Assembly (NCBI GenBank): GCA_945861385.1
Contig: CAMAUI010000005.1
Span: 1-64,000 of the forward strand
Direction of reading: 5' to 3'
DNA: 64,000 nucleotides
Origin: Prosthecobacter debontii
Lineage (GTDB): Bacteria > Verrucomicrobiota > Verrucomicrobiia > Chthoniobacterales > Chthoniobacteraceae
The position numbers and the translations under genes were made by a program. Of this stretch, positions 8,642 to 18,900 are shown piece by piece. The notes below the pieces were generated by a model, which had not been told where the DNA came from, searched no databases, and saw nothing but the letters and a program-made list of their open reading frames with translations. The first letter of the stretch is position 1; the number at the start of each line of letters is the position of its first letter.

Positions 8642-9688
8642 TTAGCTCACGGGTATCTCACTCACCTTCACGGCACGCCCTTCCTTCGCCGACTTGTCCG
8701 CCGCGGCGATCACGCGGTGGCTCGCGAAGGCGTCGGCAAAGCTCGTGAGCGGCATGTCTTTTCCCGCGTCGAGCGCGTCGAAGAATGACTGGAACTGCGT
8801 CTGGTACGGGTGATCGCTCACGTCGCCGCTATCGAGCATCTTCATCGAGAGCTGCGACCACGCGGCTTTGTTCAGGCCGCCAAGTTTCATCGAGTGGAAT
8901 TTATTGTCGAGGATGCTGCCCTCGCTGCCGACGAGGTGCGTGTGGAAGTAGTAGGGCTGGAAGCAATCCACGACCGCCGCGCATTTGCCGATGGCGCCGC
9001 CTTTGAACCGCAGCAGCGTCGTGGCGGTGGTCTGGTATTCGTATGCGGCGAATATCGGATGCGCGCTTTGCGTGGCGTAGCTGGTCACCTCCTCGACCTC
9101 GCCGCCCATGCAGAGCAGCAGCGCATCAAGCGCGTGGCATCCCGCGGTGAGCAGCGCGCTGCCGCCGAGTTCGCGTTTCGTGTTCCAGCGATACTGGCCG
9201 TACCACGGGCCGATACCGTGATAGTAGTCCACCTCGCCGTAATGGATTTTCCCCACGAGGCCCTGATCAATCACGGCCTTGGTGGAGAGAAATTGCGAGC
9301 TGTGGCGGCACTCGAAGCACACACAGACCTTCGTGCCCGCCCTTTCGGCGGCTTTTTTCATCGCGAGGATTTCGCTCCACTCAATCGCCAGCGGCTTCTC
9401 GACGATGATGTGCTTCCCGTTTTTCGCAGCGGCGATGAACTGCGCGGCGTGCTGGTCCGGGTAGCTCGTGATGTCCACGACTTGGACGGACGGGTCTTGC
9501 AGCATCGCATCGAGATCCGTGAATGACTTGATCGGCGAGCCGTGCTTCGCGCTCAGCCCGGCGTCGTCGAGCTTGCGCGAAGACCACACTGCGGTGACCT
9601 GCGCCTGCGTGGTGGCATTGATGGCGGCGATATGCGCGGTCGCGGCCCAGCCGTAACCGATGATGGCGACGTTGTATTTTTTGCTCAT
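8642..9688 (-). CDS. Gfo/Idh/MocA-family oxidoreductase
   Basis: 348 residues from the ATG of MSKKYNVAIIGYGWAA. The N-terminal Rossmann fold (IIGYGWAATAH), the VDITSYPDQHAA segment after beta-4, and HIIVEKPLAIEW, the conserved EKP motif whose lysine contacts substrate and cofactor, place it in the NAD(P)-dependent sugar/inositol dehydrogenase superfamily. GGSALLTAGCHALDALL provides the C-terminal alpha/beta domain histidine region. The substrate cannot be read from sequence. The gene lies about 100 bases downstream of the two envelope-protein genes that follow rpoD and is probably separate from them. Confidence 0.9.
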   Translation of the reverse strand: MSKKYNVAIIGYGWAATAHIAAINATTQAQVTAVWSSRKLDDAGLSAKHGSPIKSFTDLDAMLQDPSVQVVDITSYPDQHAAQFIAAAKNGKHIIVEKPLAIEWSEILAMKKAAERAGTKVCVCFECRHSSQFLSTKAVIDQGLVGKIHYGEVDYYHGIGPWYGQYRWNTKRELGGSALLTAGCHALDALLLCMGGEVEEVTSYATQSAHPIFAAYEYQTTATTLLRFKGGAIGKCAAVVDCFQPYYFHTHLVGSEGSILDNKFHSMKLGGLNKAAWSQLSMKMLDSGDVSDHPYQTQFQSFFDALDAGKDMPLTSFADAFASHRVIAAADKSAKEGRAVKVSEIPVS

Positions 9689-9789
9689 GTGGATGAGGCC
9701 GCATGGTGTGATCTGGCGAAACGCCGTGCAAGGACGCGCAGGCATGTTGTTTTCCCGCCAAAGCAGGCGTTGCGGCTGGACGGCCGCTG

Positions 9790-10395
9790 CTATTTTCCTT
9801 CGGCTTTTTGCTCTTCCGCCGGCCTCGCAAACTCGGCCTTCAACTTTTCCGCCAGCTCCCTCATCAACGTCTGGCGGCGCGATTCGTTCTCCTTGAGGAT
9901 CTGGACCTCGATCTCCCGGCGCCCCTGAAAATAACGGCCAAAAAACTCGCGCTTGCGGGCATCGTCCATTTCGATGCCGTTGTCCTTGATTGCCTTCTCG
10001 ATCTCCTCGCGCACCCGCCGGCGCCGCTGATCGTCCATGCCGATGATCTCCTTCTTTTTTTCCGCCGGCATCTTCAGGACGGACCATGCGGTGCGCCAGA
10101 CTTCCATTCTTTGCTCAGGCGTCAGCTTCTCAAGTTCCTTGAGCACACGTTCCCGCATCATTTCCATCGTCGGCTCGCCCCCGGGCCATTGCGGACGGCG
10201 ACCCTCCCGCCAAGGCCCGTCAGGGCGTTCGCCTTCCGCCTTCTGCCCCCGGTGCCAGGCACCATGAGGTTTCTTTGGATTATCGCCTTTCGACGTCTCT
10301 GGCGGGGATGCAGAAGGGGACGGCGGCTCCTGCGCGAACGCGGGCATCGCAGCCACCGAAATCAGTAAAGCGAGGAAGGATCGGCCAGGAGCCAT
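9790..10395 (-). CDS. Exported charged helical protein of unknown function
   Basis: 201 residues with a clear signal peptide (SFLALLISVAAMPAFA, cleavage after AFA), a low-complexity Pro/Ser segment, then a long charged helical region with LTPEQRMEVWRTAW and repeated Arg/Glu/Lys heptads. The pattern recalls periplasmic Spy/CpxP-like or DUF3106-like helical proteins, but no diagnostic motif is present. It overlaps the preceding anti-sigma-like gene by 34 bases, and that gene follows rpoD on the same strand, so the three may form one unit. Confidence 0.65.
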   Translation of the reverse strand: MAPGRSFLALLISVAAMPAFAQEPPSPSASPPETSKGDNPKKPHGAWHRGQKAEGERPDGPWREGRRPQWPGGEPTMEMMRERVLKELEKLTPEQRMEVWRTAWSVLKMPAEKKKEIIGMDDQRRRRVREEIEKAIKDNGIEMDDARKREFFGRYFQGRREIEVQILKENESRRQTLMRELAEKLKAEFARPAEEQKAEGK

Positions 10396-10742
10396 ACGGA
10401 GTTGTCTTCAGTGACCAGCAAACCATCTATCGCGGCATCGAATTCGTCAATCTGCACGGCTGCCGCGGCGAGTTCCGCAAGCGGGTTGGCATCTGCCAAT
10501 GCCTGCTGCGGAAGCGGCTTGCCCGGCGTGACGAAGAATACGACGGCTGCCGCCGCAACCAAACCGAGCGTGGCCGGTGCGAGCCAATGGCGGCGCAGCC
10601 ACACCCAAAATCCAGCAGGTGCCCTGTCCCGGGACTCGCTGCGGATGGCGCGCATCACCTTCCCTGCAAAGTACGGACGCTCTTTCGGGACGCGGGCTTT
10701 CCCGAGCAGTTTCCAAAGTTCGTCGTTTTCGTCCTGATTCAT
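10362..10742 (-). CDS. Small single-pass membrane protein (anti-sigma-like layout)
   Basis: 126 residues from the ATG of MNQDENDELWKLLGKA. An N-terminal soluble part with ELWKLLGKARVPKERPYFAGKVM precedes one transmembrane helix (WLAPATLGLVAAAAVVFFV) and a short acidic periplasmic tail. The layout resembles small anti-sigma or membrane-anchored regulators, and the downstream exported helical protein could be its periplasmic partner. The gene starts 63 bases after the rpoD stop. The anti-sigma role is inference from layout only. Confidence 0.6.
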   Translation of the reverse strand: MNQDENDELWKLLGKARVPKERPYFAGKVMRAIRSESRDRAPAGFWVWLRRHWLAPATLGLVAAAAVVFFVTPGKPLPQQALADANPLAELAAAAVQIDEFDAAIDGLLVTEDNSVWLLADPSSLY

Positions 10743-10804
10743 TGCGTATGCGGAAACTGCGGTGCCCGGCGAAAGTTGCGGGATTTTTCCATCCCGACCG
10801 GAGA

Positions 10805-12757
10805 TCACGCGAGCTTGAGGTCCGTGGCTTCGAGGAAGCCCTCGAGCTGGCGGATACGGGTCGGGTGGCGCATCTTGCGAAGCGCCTTCGCCTCGATCTG
10901 GCGGATGCGCTCACGGGTGACTTTGAATTGGCGGCCCACCTCCTCAAGCGTCCGGCTGTAGCCGTCCACGAGGCCGAACCGCTGTTCGAGCACCTGGCGC
11001 TCACGCTCGGTGAGCGACGTCAGCACGTCGCGGATCTTGTCCTTCAAAAGCGAAATCGCGGTCACATCCGCAGGATCCTCCGCGGTCTGGTCCGGGATGA
11101 AGTCACCGAAACTGGTGTCGTCGCTGTCGCCCACCGGGCTTTGCAGTGAGATGGGCTGCTGCGCCATCTTCAACACTGCACGGACGCGCTCGACGGGCAG
11201 GTTGATCTCGTCCGCGACCTCCTCCGGACTCGGCTCGCGGCCGTAATCCTGCACGAGCTGTTTCTGCACGCGCATGAGCTTGTTGATCGTCTCGATCATG
11301 TGGACCGGGATGCGGATGGTGCGCGCCTGGTCGGCGATCGAGCGGGTGATCGCCTGCCGGATCCACCAAGTCGCGTAGGTCGAGAACTTGTAGCCACGGC
11401 GATACTCGAATTTTTCGACCGCCTTCATGAGGCCCATGTTTCCTTCCTGGATCAGGTCGAGGAAGGACAGCCCGCGGTTGGTGTACTTTTTCGCGATGGA
11501 AATCACGAGGCGCAGATTGGCCTCGACCATCTCGGTCTTGGCGCGGAGCGCCTTCTTGAGCCACTTGCGGAGTTCGTGAAACTCCGACATGAACTCGTCG
11601 GGCGACATCCACACCCTGGTCTGGACCTCCCTGAGTTTTTCCGCGTAATCAACCTTCGCGCCACCGATTGCACGGCGCTGATCCTTCTTCGGTTTTTTCG
11701 CCTCGTGGATGAGCGAGTTCACCATGCGGTGCTGCTCCTCGACGAGGGTCACAAAGTCCTCGGTGACCTTCTGTTTGAAAAAGAACTTCGGGTACAGCTT
11801 CTGGACCGCGGAGTGATGCCTCGCAAACTCCTTGTACGTCTTGCCGTCCTTTTTGACTCCGCCGTGACCGAGGAAGTTTTTGTAGGAATTCGCGGATTTC
11901 GCCGCTGCATTCTCGACCTGCTTCATGAGGCGCGGAAGCCCCTTGATGTATCGCTCACGGCTCTCGATTTTCTTGTCGAGGATCACACGGTCGAAGCGCT
12001 CGCGCCCATCAATGAGCTTCTGGCCAAGTTCGAGATAAGCGCGCGGGATGAACCCGAACCGATTGACGTAATTCTGGACGTTGAGTTCCGCGTCCTCGAT
12101 CCGCATGGAGATTTCCACCTCCTGCTCGCGCGTGAGAAGCGGCACCTGCCCCATCTGCTTGAGGTACATCCGCACCGGGTCGTCCAGGATGTCGAGCTTC
12201 TCGTTTGGTTTCTCCGGCTCCTCTTCCTTCTCGCCACTCTGCTGCTGATCCGTCTCTTTCGGACCGACCTTGTAACTGTCCACCTGCGACGCATCAATGA
12301 TGTCAATCTCCATGCCGCGCAGGCGGTTCATGACGAGTTCCATCTCCTCCGGGTCGCTGACGGATTCGGGCAGTTGCTCGTTCAGGTCATCAAAAGTAAG
12401 ATAGCCCTGCTCCTTCGCGAGCTTGACGAGTTCGCGCAGACGCTCCGCCCCCTCCGGCGTATCGAGAACGCTCTGGCCGGGCTTGAGCACGGCTTTTGCG
12501 GGCTGCTGAAGCATCGCCGCGAGCTTTGCGCTCATTTTGCCAAGAACACTGGGAGCCGTGCGTTTTGCCGCCTTCCCGGCGGATTTCGGACGCTTCTCCT
12601 TTTTCTCCTTCTTCTTCTCCTTCTTCTTGGCGGCGGAAGACTTGGGCTTGCGTCCCTTGGGCTTTGGCCGGGACACTGCTCTCTTTTGCGTCCGGCTCTT
12701 GGGAGCTTTCTTCGAGGAAGTTTTGGATTTCTTGGCTTTCTTAATGGTTTTGGGCAT
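10805..12757 (-). CDS. rpoD: RNA polymerase primary sigma factor RpoD with lysine-rich N-terminal tail
   Basis: 650 residues. Residues 1-67 are a Lys/Ala/Pro/Ser-rich tail resembling histone H1. Region 1.1 follows (about 85-150, [27 protein letters not shown]), then region 1.2 ([18 protein letters not shown]), a long non-conserved insert, and the full sigma-70 core: [47 protein letters not shown] (region 2.4), region 3 ([16 protein letters not shown]) and the region 4 helix-turn-helix ([20 protein letters not shown]). It directs transcription of most genes. Two small envelope-protein genes follow it on the same strand. It is divergent from dapA with 333 bases between the starts. Confidence 0.97.
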   Translation of the reverse strand: MPKTIKKAKKSKTSSKKAPKSRTQKRAVSRPKPKGRKPKSSAAKKKEKKKEKKEKRPKSAGKAAKRTAPSVLGKMSAKLAAMLQQPAKAVLKPGQSVLDTPEGAERLRELVKLAKEQGYLTFDDLNEQLPESVSDPEEMELVMNRLRGMEIDIIDASQVDSYKVGPKETDQQQSGEKEEEPEKPNEKLDILDDPVRMYLKQMGQVPLLTREQEVEISMRIEDAELNVQNYVNRFGFIPRAYLELGQKLIDGRERFDRVILDKKIESRERYIKGLPRLMKQVENAAAKSANSYKNFLGHGGVKKDGKTYKEFARHHSAVQKLYPKFFFKQKVTEDFVTLVEEQHRMVNSLIHEAKKPKKDQRRAIGGAKVDYAEKLREVQTRVWMSPDEFMSEFHELRKWLKKALRAKTEMVEANLRLVISIAKKYTNRGLSFLDLIQEGNMGLMKAVEKFEYRRGYKFSTYATWWIRQAITRSIADQARTIRIPVHMIETINKLMRVQKQLVQDYGREPSPEEVADEINLPVERVRAVLKMAQQPISLQSPVGDSDDTSFGDFIPDQTAEDPADVTAISLLKDKIRDVLTSLTERERQVLEQRFGLVDGYSRTLEEVGRQFKVTRERIRQIEAKALRKMRHPTRIRQLEGFLEATDLKLA

Positions 12758-12861
12758 GTCCGCGAAGTTCGTAGCAACTCAGATCCCCAACCACCGGCGG
12801 GTTCCAATGCCGGCCTTTGGGAAAAAGGTCGGGGACTATCTGGACGGAGTCCCAGTGCCGC

Positions 12862-12889
12862 AAGACAATTTTCGGATGATTTATATAAA
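12862..12889 (+). promoter_or_regulatory. Weak candidate promoter upstream of dapAB
   Basis: The 333-base gap between the rpoD and dapA starts contains AAGACA (12862-12867) and TATAAA (12884-12889) with a 16-base spacer, the most promoter-like pair seen on the dapA strand. It would leave a leader of about 200 bases before dapA. The AT-rich TTATATAAA could also serve the opposite strand for rpoD. No riboswitch core was recognised in the leader. Confidence 0.3.
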
Positions 12890-13090
12890 GACGCCGGCTC
12901 GCCTTTTAGAGGCTGATCCACTGTGAGTTCCACCCCGCGCGCTTCCTCTTTTGGCACCCAGGCACGGCCTTTCCATGGCATGGACGGGAGGTGCAGCCGG
13001 GGTTTCAAAGCCTGAGATGCGCCCAAGCCGAGGCCGCGACGAAGTTTCCTTTTGCCCTCCCATGCGCTGCTCCCTAAAACCCGCGCCCTT

Positions 13091-13966
13091 ATGTTTTCAG
13101 GCACGTTCACCGCGCTCGTCACGCCGTTTCGCAATGACCAGTTGGACGAGGAGGCGTTTTCACAACTCGTCGAAGCCCAGGTGGCCGGGGGGATCACTGG
13201 CATCGTCCCGGTCGGCACCACGGGCGAATCGCCCACGCTCACGCACGATGAGCACCTGCGTGTGATCGAACTGGCGGTCCAGTTCGCAAAAGGACGCACC
13301 ATGGTCATCGCCGGGACCGGCTCGAACTGCACGCGCGAGGCAATCGAATACACACAGGCCGCCGAACAACTCGGCGCCGATGCCGCACTGCTCGTCGCGC
13401 CCTATTACAACAAGCCGACCCAGGAGGGGCTCTACCGCCACTACCGCGCGATCGCGGAAAGCACGAAACTCCCGCTCATGCTCTACAGCATCCCCGGCCG
13501 CTGCGTGATCGAGATCGCGGTCCCCACCTGCGTCCGACTCGCGAAGGACTGCCCGAACATCGTCGCCATCAAGGAAGCAGGCGGAAAAACAGAGCGCGTC
13601 ATCGCCCTGCGCGCCGCGCTGCCGCGGGAGTTCGACATCCTCTCCGGCGACGACGGCCTCACGGTACCGTTCATGAAGGAAGGCGCCGTCGGCGTGGTGA
13701 GCGTCGCGTCGAACATCATCCCCCGCGAAGTCTGCGACCTCGTTGCCGCCGGGCTCTCCCGCCGTTGGGACGACGCGCAAAAGCTGCACGACCGCTACAA
13801 CGACCTTTTCACGAATCTCTTCATCGAGCCAAACCCCGCGCCGACCAAGCAGGCGCTCGCATGGCAGGGACGCATGACCGCCGATGTGCGCCTCCCGCTC
13901 TGCGAACTCCAGCCCGCGTCGCAGGACAAACTCCGCGCCACGCTCAAGGCGCTCAACCTCATCTAG
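13091..13966 (+). CDS. dapA: 4-hydroxy-tetrahydrodipicolinate synthase
   Basis: 291 residues from the ATG of MFSGTFTALVTPF. It condenses pyruvate with aspartate semialdehyde in lysine and diaminopimelate synthesis. The family marks are GTTGESPTL (pyruvate carboxylate binding), GTGSNCTREAIE, PYYNKPTQEGLY, LYSIPGRC (catalytic Tyr) and AIKEAGG with the Schiff-base lysine at residue 161, the same number as in E. coli, plus SGDDGLTVPFM. It is followed 2 bases later by dapB, giving a two-step diaminopimelate operon that may extend into hicBA-folK. Confidence 0.97.
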   Translation: MFSGTFTALVTPFRNDQLDEEAFSQLVEAQVAGGITGIVPVGTTGESPTLTHDEHLRVIELAVQFAKGRTMVIAGTGSNCTREAIEYTQAAEQLGADAALLVAPYYNKPTQEGLYRHYRAIAESTKLPLMLYSIPGRCVIEIAVPTCVRLAKDCPNIVAIKEAGGKTERVIALRAALPREFDILSGDDGLTVPFMKEGAVGVVSVASNIIPREVCDLVAAGLSRRWDDAQKLHDRYNDLFTNLFIEPNPAPTKQALAWQGRMTADVRLPLCELQPASQDKLRATLKALNLI

Positions 13967-13968
13967 CC

Positions 13969-14706
13969 ATGCCAGTCCAAGTCCTCATCAACGGCGCAAA
14001 GGGCCGCATGGGCCAGTCGCTCATCGCCTGCGCGCATGAATTCACGGGCCTCGCAGTCGGCGGCGCGACCGACATGGGCGACGACTTTTCCGCCGCGCTG
14101 GCAAAATGCGACGCCTGCATTGATTTCAGCCACCACTCCGCGCTCGAAGGCGTGCTCGCGGCATGCATCGCGGGAAAAAAGACACTCGTCATCGGCACCA
14201 CCGGCGTCAGCGACGCGGGCGTCGCGCGCATCCGCGAGGCGGCAAAAAGCATCCCGGTCGTGTACTCCGGCAATTACTCGACCGGCGTGAACACCCTGCT
14301 GTGGCTCACGCGCAAGGCGGCGGAAATCCTCGGCCCGTCATTCGACCTCGAAGTCATCGAGATGCACCACCGGATGAAAAAAGACGCGCCCAGCGGCACC
14401 GCGAAGATGCTTGCCGAGACCCTCGCCGAGGTGCGCGCCCTGCAATACAACGACGACGTTCGTCACGGACGGCTCGGCGACGTCGGCGCGCGAACCAGCA
14501 CGGAGATCGGCATGCACGCAGTCCGCGGCGGCGACGTGGTCGGCGATCACACGGTCATCTTCGCCGCGCCCGGCGAGCGCGTGGAACTCACCCACAAAGC
14601 CAGCAGCCGCGACATCTTCGCCCGCGGCGCCCTCCGCGCCATCCTGTGGGCACATGGAAAACCAGCGGGCCTTTACGACATGCGCGATGTGCTGGGGCTG
14701 AAGTAG
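13969..14706 (+). CDS. dapB: 4-hydroxy-tetrahydrodipicolinate reductase
   Basis: 245 residues. It carries out the NAD(P)H-dependent reduction following DapA. The N-terminal dinucleotide-binding motif is INGAKGRMGQS, then DFSHHSAL, IGTTGVSD, and the catalytic/substrate motif EMHHRMKKDAPSGTA with the paired histidines and the Lys. GDHTVIFAAPGERVELTHKA and the C-terminal LYDMRDVLGL are typical. The start lies 2 bases after the dapA stop, so the two are almost certainly co-translated from one message. Confidence 0.97.
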   Translation: MPVQVLINGAKGRMGQSLIACAHEFTGLAVGGATDMGDDFSAALAKCDACIDFSHHSALEGVLAACIAGKKTLVIGTTGVSDAGVARIREAAKSIPVVYSGNYSTGVNTLLWLTRKAAEILGPSFDLEVIEMHHRMKKDAPSGTAKMLAETLAEVRALQYNDDVRHGRLGDVGARTSTEIGMHAVRGGDVVGDHTVIFAAPGERVELTHKASSRDIFARGALRAILWAHGKPAGLYDMRDVLGLK

Positions 14707-14888
14707 AAGACCGCTGCCAGCGCGGCGAGGATGACCGTGGGTGGAAGCCGGAATGCGACAAACTGACGGAGGATGCGAAGGATCAGGAACCCGGTGGAGC
14801 AGTTGAATGCCACCAGCACCTTGGGCTCGAATCCCGGCAACCGGCTCGCGAACTTGCACGGATGATCTCCTGCCGCTAGCGTCCAGCC

Positions 14889-15119
14889 ATGCGCGAAATC
14901 ATTTTCACAGTTACACACGATGCGAAAGCCGGCGGCTATTGCGCGAGCTGGGACGATCCGCGCGGCGGCGGCATCGCAACGCAGGGTGACGATTTCACGG
15001 ATCTCGACTTGATGATCCGCGATGCGGTCGAGGGATACTTCGATGTGAAAGGGACTGCGGCACCGAGGAAAGTGCGGCTGCATTTCACCGACGACCCCGT
15101 GCTGGAACTCGCGCGGTGA
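14889..15119 (+). CDS. hicB: HicB-like antitoxin
   Basis: 76 residues with the partial RNase H-like HicB fold: REIIFTVTHDAKAGGYCASWDD for the first strands, then GIATQGDDFTDLDLMIRDAVEGYF, matching the family's 'GEGETLEEALANAREAL' region. No C-terminal DNA-binding domain is visible, so it would belong to the short HicB class. Its TGA overlaps the GTG start of the HicA gene (GTGA), the usual coupling in hicBA modules of this gene order. It lies 182 bases downstream of dapB. Confidence 0.8.
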   Translation: MREIIFTVTHDAKAGGYCASWDDPRGGGIATQGDDFTDLDLMIRDAVEGYFDVKGTAAPRKVRLHFTDDPVLELAR

Positions 15120-15334
15120 AACTCCCGCGAAACGTCAACGGTGACGCCGCGGTGAAGACGCTGCGGCGGTTCGGATTCGTTTCCGCCCGGCAGACTGGGT
15201 CGCATCACATCATGCGAAATGCCGCGGGACGAACAGTGGTCGTCCCGATGCACCGCCCAATCAAACCCGGCACACTTGGCTCGCTCATCAGGCAAGCCGG
15301 GCTGACCGTGGAGCAATTCATTGAGGAACTCTGA
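15116..15334 (+). CDS. hicA: HicA-type mRNA interferase toxin
   Basis: 72 residues starting at GTG 15116, inside the HicB stop. It is a small double-stranded-RNA-binding-domain-like protein: LPRNVNGDAAVKTLRRFGF, then the active-site segment RQTGSHHIMRN, where the His of 'GSHH' is the catalytic residue of HicA ribonucleases, and VVPMHRPIKPGTLGSLIRQAGL. It would cleave mRNA when free of HicB. Its TGA shares bases with the folK ATG (TGATG), so toxin and an essential folate gene are translationally linked. Confidence 0.88.
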   Translation: MKLPRNVNGDAAVKTLRRFGFVSARQTGSHHIMRNAAGRTVVVPMHRPIKPGTLGSLIRQAGLTVEQFIEEL

Positions 15335-15834
15335 TGCGCACCGCGATCGCACTCGGCTCGAACCTCGGCGACCGGCTCGCAAGCCTCCGGGCGGGGCGCG
15401 ATTCGGTGATGCGAATCCCCGGCGTCGCCATGCCGCTGAAGTGCTCGCCGGTTTACGAGACGGAGCCGGTCGGCACGGGCAGAGATTGCAGGCCGTTCCT
15501 GAATGCGGTGATCGAGGTGGAGTACACCCGTGCGCCGGATGAATTGCTTCGCTCGCTTCAATCCATCGAGCGGCAGATGGGTCGCCCATCGCGTCACCCG
15601 CCAAACGCGCCGCGCACGCTCGACCTCGATATCCTCTACATCGGCGATTTCAGCCTGTCCTCGGGCGCCATCATCATTCCCCACCCGCGAATGCACGAGC
15701 GCCGGTTTGTCCTCCAGCCACTCGCAGAAATCCGTCCCGCCCTCATTTTGCCGGGACAGACGGAGCCCGTCGCGGCCCTGCTCGCGAAACTCGCCGACAC
15801 CTCCTCCGTGGATCTCTTCGCCGGCGAGTGGTGA
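15334..15834 (+). CDS. folK: 2-amino-4-hydroxy-6-hydroxymethyldihydropteridine pyrophosphokinase
   Basis: 166 residues. It transfers pyrophosphate from ATP to 6-hydroxymethyl-7,8-dihydropterin in folate synthesis. The marks are IALGSNLGDR at the N-terminus, SPVYETEPVG, FLNAVIEVEY, and the ATP/metal motif RTLDLDILYIGD, then PHPRMHERRFVLQPLAEI. The start overlaps the hicA stop. The last 222 bases (15613-15834) are closely matched by a second copy at 24666-24887. Downstream come palindromic repeats and a large convergent gene instead of the panB that often follows folK. Confidence 0.95.
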   Translation: MRTAIALGSNLGDRLASLRAGRDSVMRIPGVAMPLKCSPVYETEPVGTGRDCRPFLNAVIEVEYTRAPDELLRSLQSIERQMGRPSRHPPNAPRTLDLDILYIGDFSLSSGAIIIPHPRMHERRFVLQPLAEIRPALILPGQTEPVAALLAKLADTSSVDLFAGEW

Positions 15835-15847
15835 AGCACGCAGGAAA

Positions 15848-15977
15848 GTGACACAGCCCGTCCCGGCTGTGCTGAATGTGACACAGGCTTTCCAGCCTGT
15901 GCGGCAGTGAAACACAGGCGGGATCCCGATAAATCGGGATGTCACTTTGCAGGCGCAGACTGGAAAGCCTGTGTCAC
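15848..15977. repeat. Composite palindromic repeat cluster downstream of folK
   Basis: Unit 15848-15871 belongs to the GTGACACAG-CGTCCCG-CTGTG family. Next is an 18-base perfect inverted repeat (15878-15895 with 15960-15977, GTGACACAGGCTTTCCAG). Nested inside it is ATCCCGATAAATCGGGAT (15923-15940), which recurs in the opposite orientation at 23764-23781. The right arm supplies the stop codon of the giant secreted-protein gene. No T-run follows, so Rho-independent termination is not evident. Confidence 0.85.
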
Positions 15978-18900
15978 GGCCTGAGCATCACCGCCATCTC
16001 TGCATCCGGCGTGAGCAGCAGACCGACGCCCTCGCCGGATTTTTCGAGCAGGACACCACTGAATGTTGCGGGCTTGCCATTTGCGGGGAGCAGGAGCGAG
16101 CCCGTGAACTCGCCCCTCGCCGGCGTGAGCGTCATTTTGAAGCCGCTCAACAACGGACTACCAAAGGTGAGCTTGTTGTCGGTGCCGAGGGTGAGCGTTT
16201 GAGTAAGGGGCGCGGTGCCGTCGTCAAGCGTGAGCGTGGCGGTACCGTTGGTGGCGTCGAGGGAAGTGAGCGCGCGCTCGTTTTTCGCGGGAGCGGTGTA
16301 GCGTTGGGCGAGAAGGCGTGGCTCGCTCGTGAAGGGATCGAATGGATAAGCATTAGTCCGCACGCGCGCGCTCGACCAGAACGCGATGGCGTCGGCGTCG
16401 CTGTCGGGCTTGTCGGCGAAAACGAGCGGGGCGCTGAAAGAACTCTCTCCCGCGTCCATCGCGTCGTAAATGGGCGCGCGGTTGCCAGCGGTGATGGCGC
16501 TGGCGAAGGCGGTGCGCGTGCCGTTGGCGAGACGCGCGGCGACGCTCACGGTGCCGGTTTTCCCGACGATCATGCGGCCTGTGCCGTAGCCGATGGGCGC
16601 TCCCGCATCGCCTGTCGGTTCGATGGCGACGGTGTAGGCTCCGGCAAGCGGCGTGCCCGTAATGCGGTCGAACTTTGTTACTGGCCAGGCGTTGAGCGCG
16701 AGCGTGGCGGTGCCGTCGGAGAGCAGGCCGGTGATGGGCGCATCGGCAGCCGCCGGGTCGAGCGCGAGCAGCACATCGAATGTCTGCGCCTTTCCCGCTT
16801 TCAGCCTGCCGAGGAAGCTGCCCGTCCCGTCGAACGCCCCACGCAGCGCGAGCCGTTTCCCGCCGATGATGAATTGTGCGGTGAACGCCCCGCTTTTCGT
16901 CAGCGTCACCAGCGCGTGGCCGCTCGTCGAGTGCGCCAGCGGCTCGGCGCGCACGAGGCCGCGATAGGTCGCGGCGATGTCGTCGTAGGGATTCTCGACA
17001 AAAACCGCCGTGAGCGTCGCGCCTTCCTCCATCACAAAAGACACGCGCTTGCTGTTCGAGACGACGGCGCCCTCCCATCCGGCGAAGATCCAGCCCTTCG
17101 TCGGCTTCGCATCTGCCGTGTAGAGCTTGCCGACTTCCAGCGCCGTGAGCAGCGGATTTCCGAGCAGCGCGGCTTTCCCCTCGCCGAGCGTTGTGAGCGC
17201 GAGCGGTGCGAGTTTTCGATACGTCACGCTACGCTCGACCGCCAGCGACTCGCGGCCCGTCACGTCAATCGCCTTGAACCGGATCACGTTCAGCCCCGGC
17301 GTGAGCACCACATCGGCAGTCCAGTTCGCGGTGTCCGTCGCGCCGAGCCAAGGCCCGCCGTTCACCTGCACCACGACCTCCGCGATGGCGCTGCCGCCGC
17401 TGGCCTGGCCGGCGCAGGCGATGTGGTTTTGCTCGGTCACGAGCGGTTTTGCGGCGGGCGTCTGCACGGCGAGGGCGGGGCGGGCGGGGTCGCTGCCGGT
17501 GGGGGCGAAGGTCACGGCCAGCGTGTCTGTCGCCACGTTGCCGGCGGCATCCTCGGCGGTGACAGTGATGACGTTCACGCCGGGCTGGAGGATGATGCTG
17601 TTGATGTGCCAAGCGCGGGTGCCGGTGGCTTCGCCGCTGCCGCCCCGGCTGTTCGCCCAAGTCACATTTGCCTCCGAGTTTTCGTCCGCTGCAACTCCGT
17701 GAAGTGAAACGACGGCATCGGTTGAGTGGAGGTTCACATCGAGGGTCGGAAACTCAATCACAACGGTTGGCGGGATCGTATCCGGTGGCATCTTGATGAT
17801 TGTGATCGAACTCGATGCCGAATTTCCCGCTGCGTCGCGCGCGGTGACCGTAATCTGATTGGGGCCATCCGACAGCGAAACGGCGGGCACTATCCACGAC
17901 TCCAAACCCGTTGCGGCACCGCTGTCGCCTCGGCTGTTTTGCCATACGACTTCGGTTATTGCGACATCATCGGCACTGCTCCCCGACAGGGAGATCGATG
18001 AATCGGAGGTTTTGAAACTCTCCACGGCAGCGGGCGATCCGATTTGAACTATCGGTGCCGTCGTGTCCGGCACTTGATAGGTCACGGTGATGGCATCGCT
18101 TGTCCTGTTTCCGTCAATATCCTGTGCGGTGACAGTGATGACGTTCGCACCGGGAATCAGCGTGATATTTGAGATCGTCCAATCAGTTGTCCCGGATGCC
18201 GCCCCACTGCCGCCGCGGTCGTTTGACCAGAAAACCTGTGCGACCGTTTTGTTGTCAGCCGCAGTTCCGCCCACGGTGATGGTTCCTTGGATCGTAGTGA
18301 AAGTCTGCGCGAAAACTGGATTCGTGATGATGGCCTGGGGCGACTGCGTGTCTTTCAGTCGCAAAAGCACAAGACCGCCAATGCTGTCGCAAGCATAGAC
18401 TACGTCGGACTCCACTGAGACACCGCTTGCGGACCACGCGGTATCGTAAGACGCGACGACCACGGGATTGGATGGGTCGGAGACATCGAATACCAGTATC
18501 CCCTGCGTGGACGCCGCCACGAAAACCAGTCCGCCGCTTTGAACGACATCCATGCAAATCGCGCCAGTTGTCGCAGTGCCGAGAACGGTTGGTGCGTTCG
18601 GATTCTGCACATCAACCACACGCAGCCCATCGTAGCAGGCGAGGAAGGCTTTCGTTCCGTCGTCTGAAAGCGCGACGCTACGAGCGAGTGGCGCGGCAAC
18701 GGTGCCGAGCAACGCCGGAGCGTTCACGTTTGAGATGTCCACGACCCGCAGCCCGAAATCGTGATTGGCGACAAACGCGAGGTTTCCCCGGATCGCGATT
18801 CCCTGGCCGTAGCGCGGATCGTTATCGGGCCCGATGTCGAGTTGGCCGCGCAGCGCCGCCGCCGCCCCGTTCGTAACGTCAATCAACCCCATCCGCCCTT

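Noticed and set aside
11300-12916. Long open frame opposite rpoD
   Set aside because: It is the mirror of conserved sigma-factor codons; the leucine-rich run is the complement of the Lys-rich tail.
12895-13090. Lysine riboswitch in the dapA leader
   Set aside because: None of the conserved core segments could be identified by eye.
14800-14850. A tRNA-like GGCTCGAATCCC segment
   Set aside because: No acceptor stem, D-arm or anticodon arm could be paired on either strand around it.
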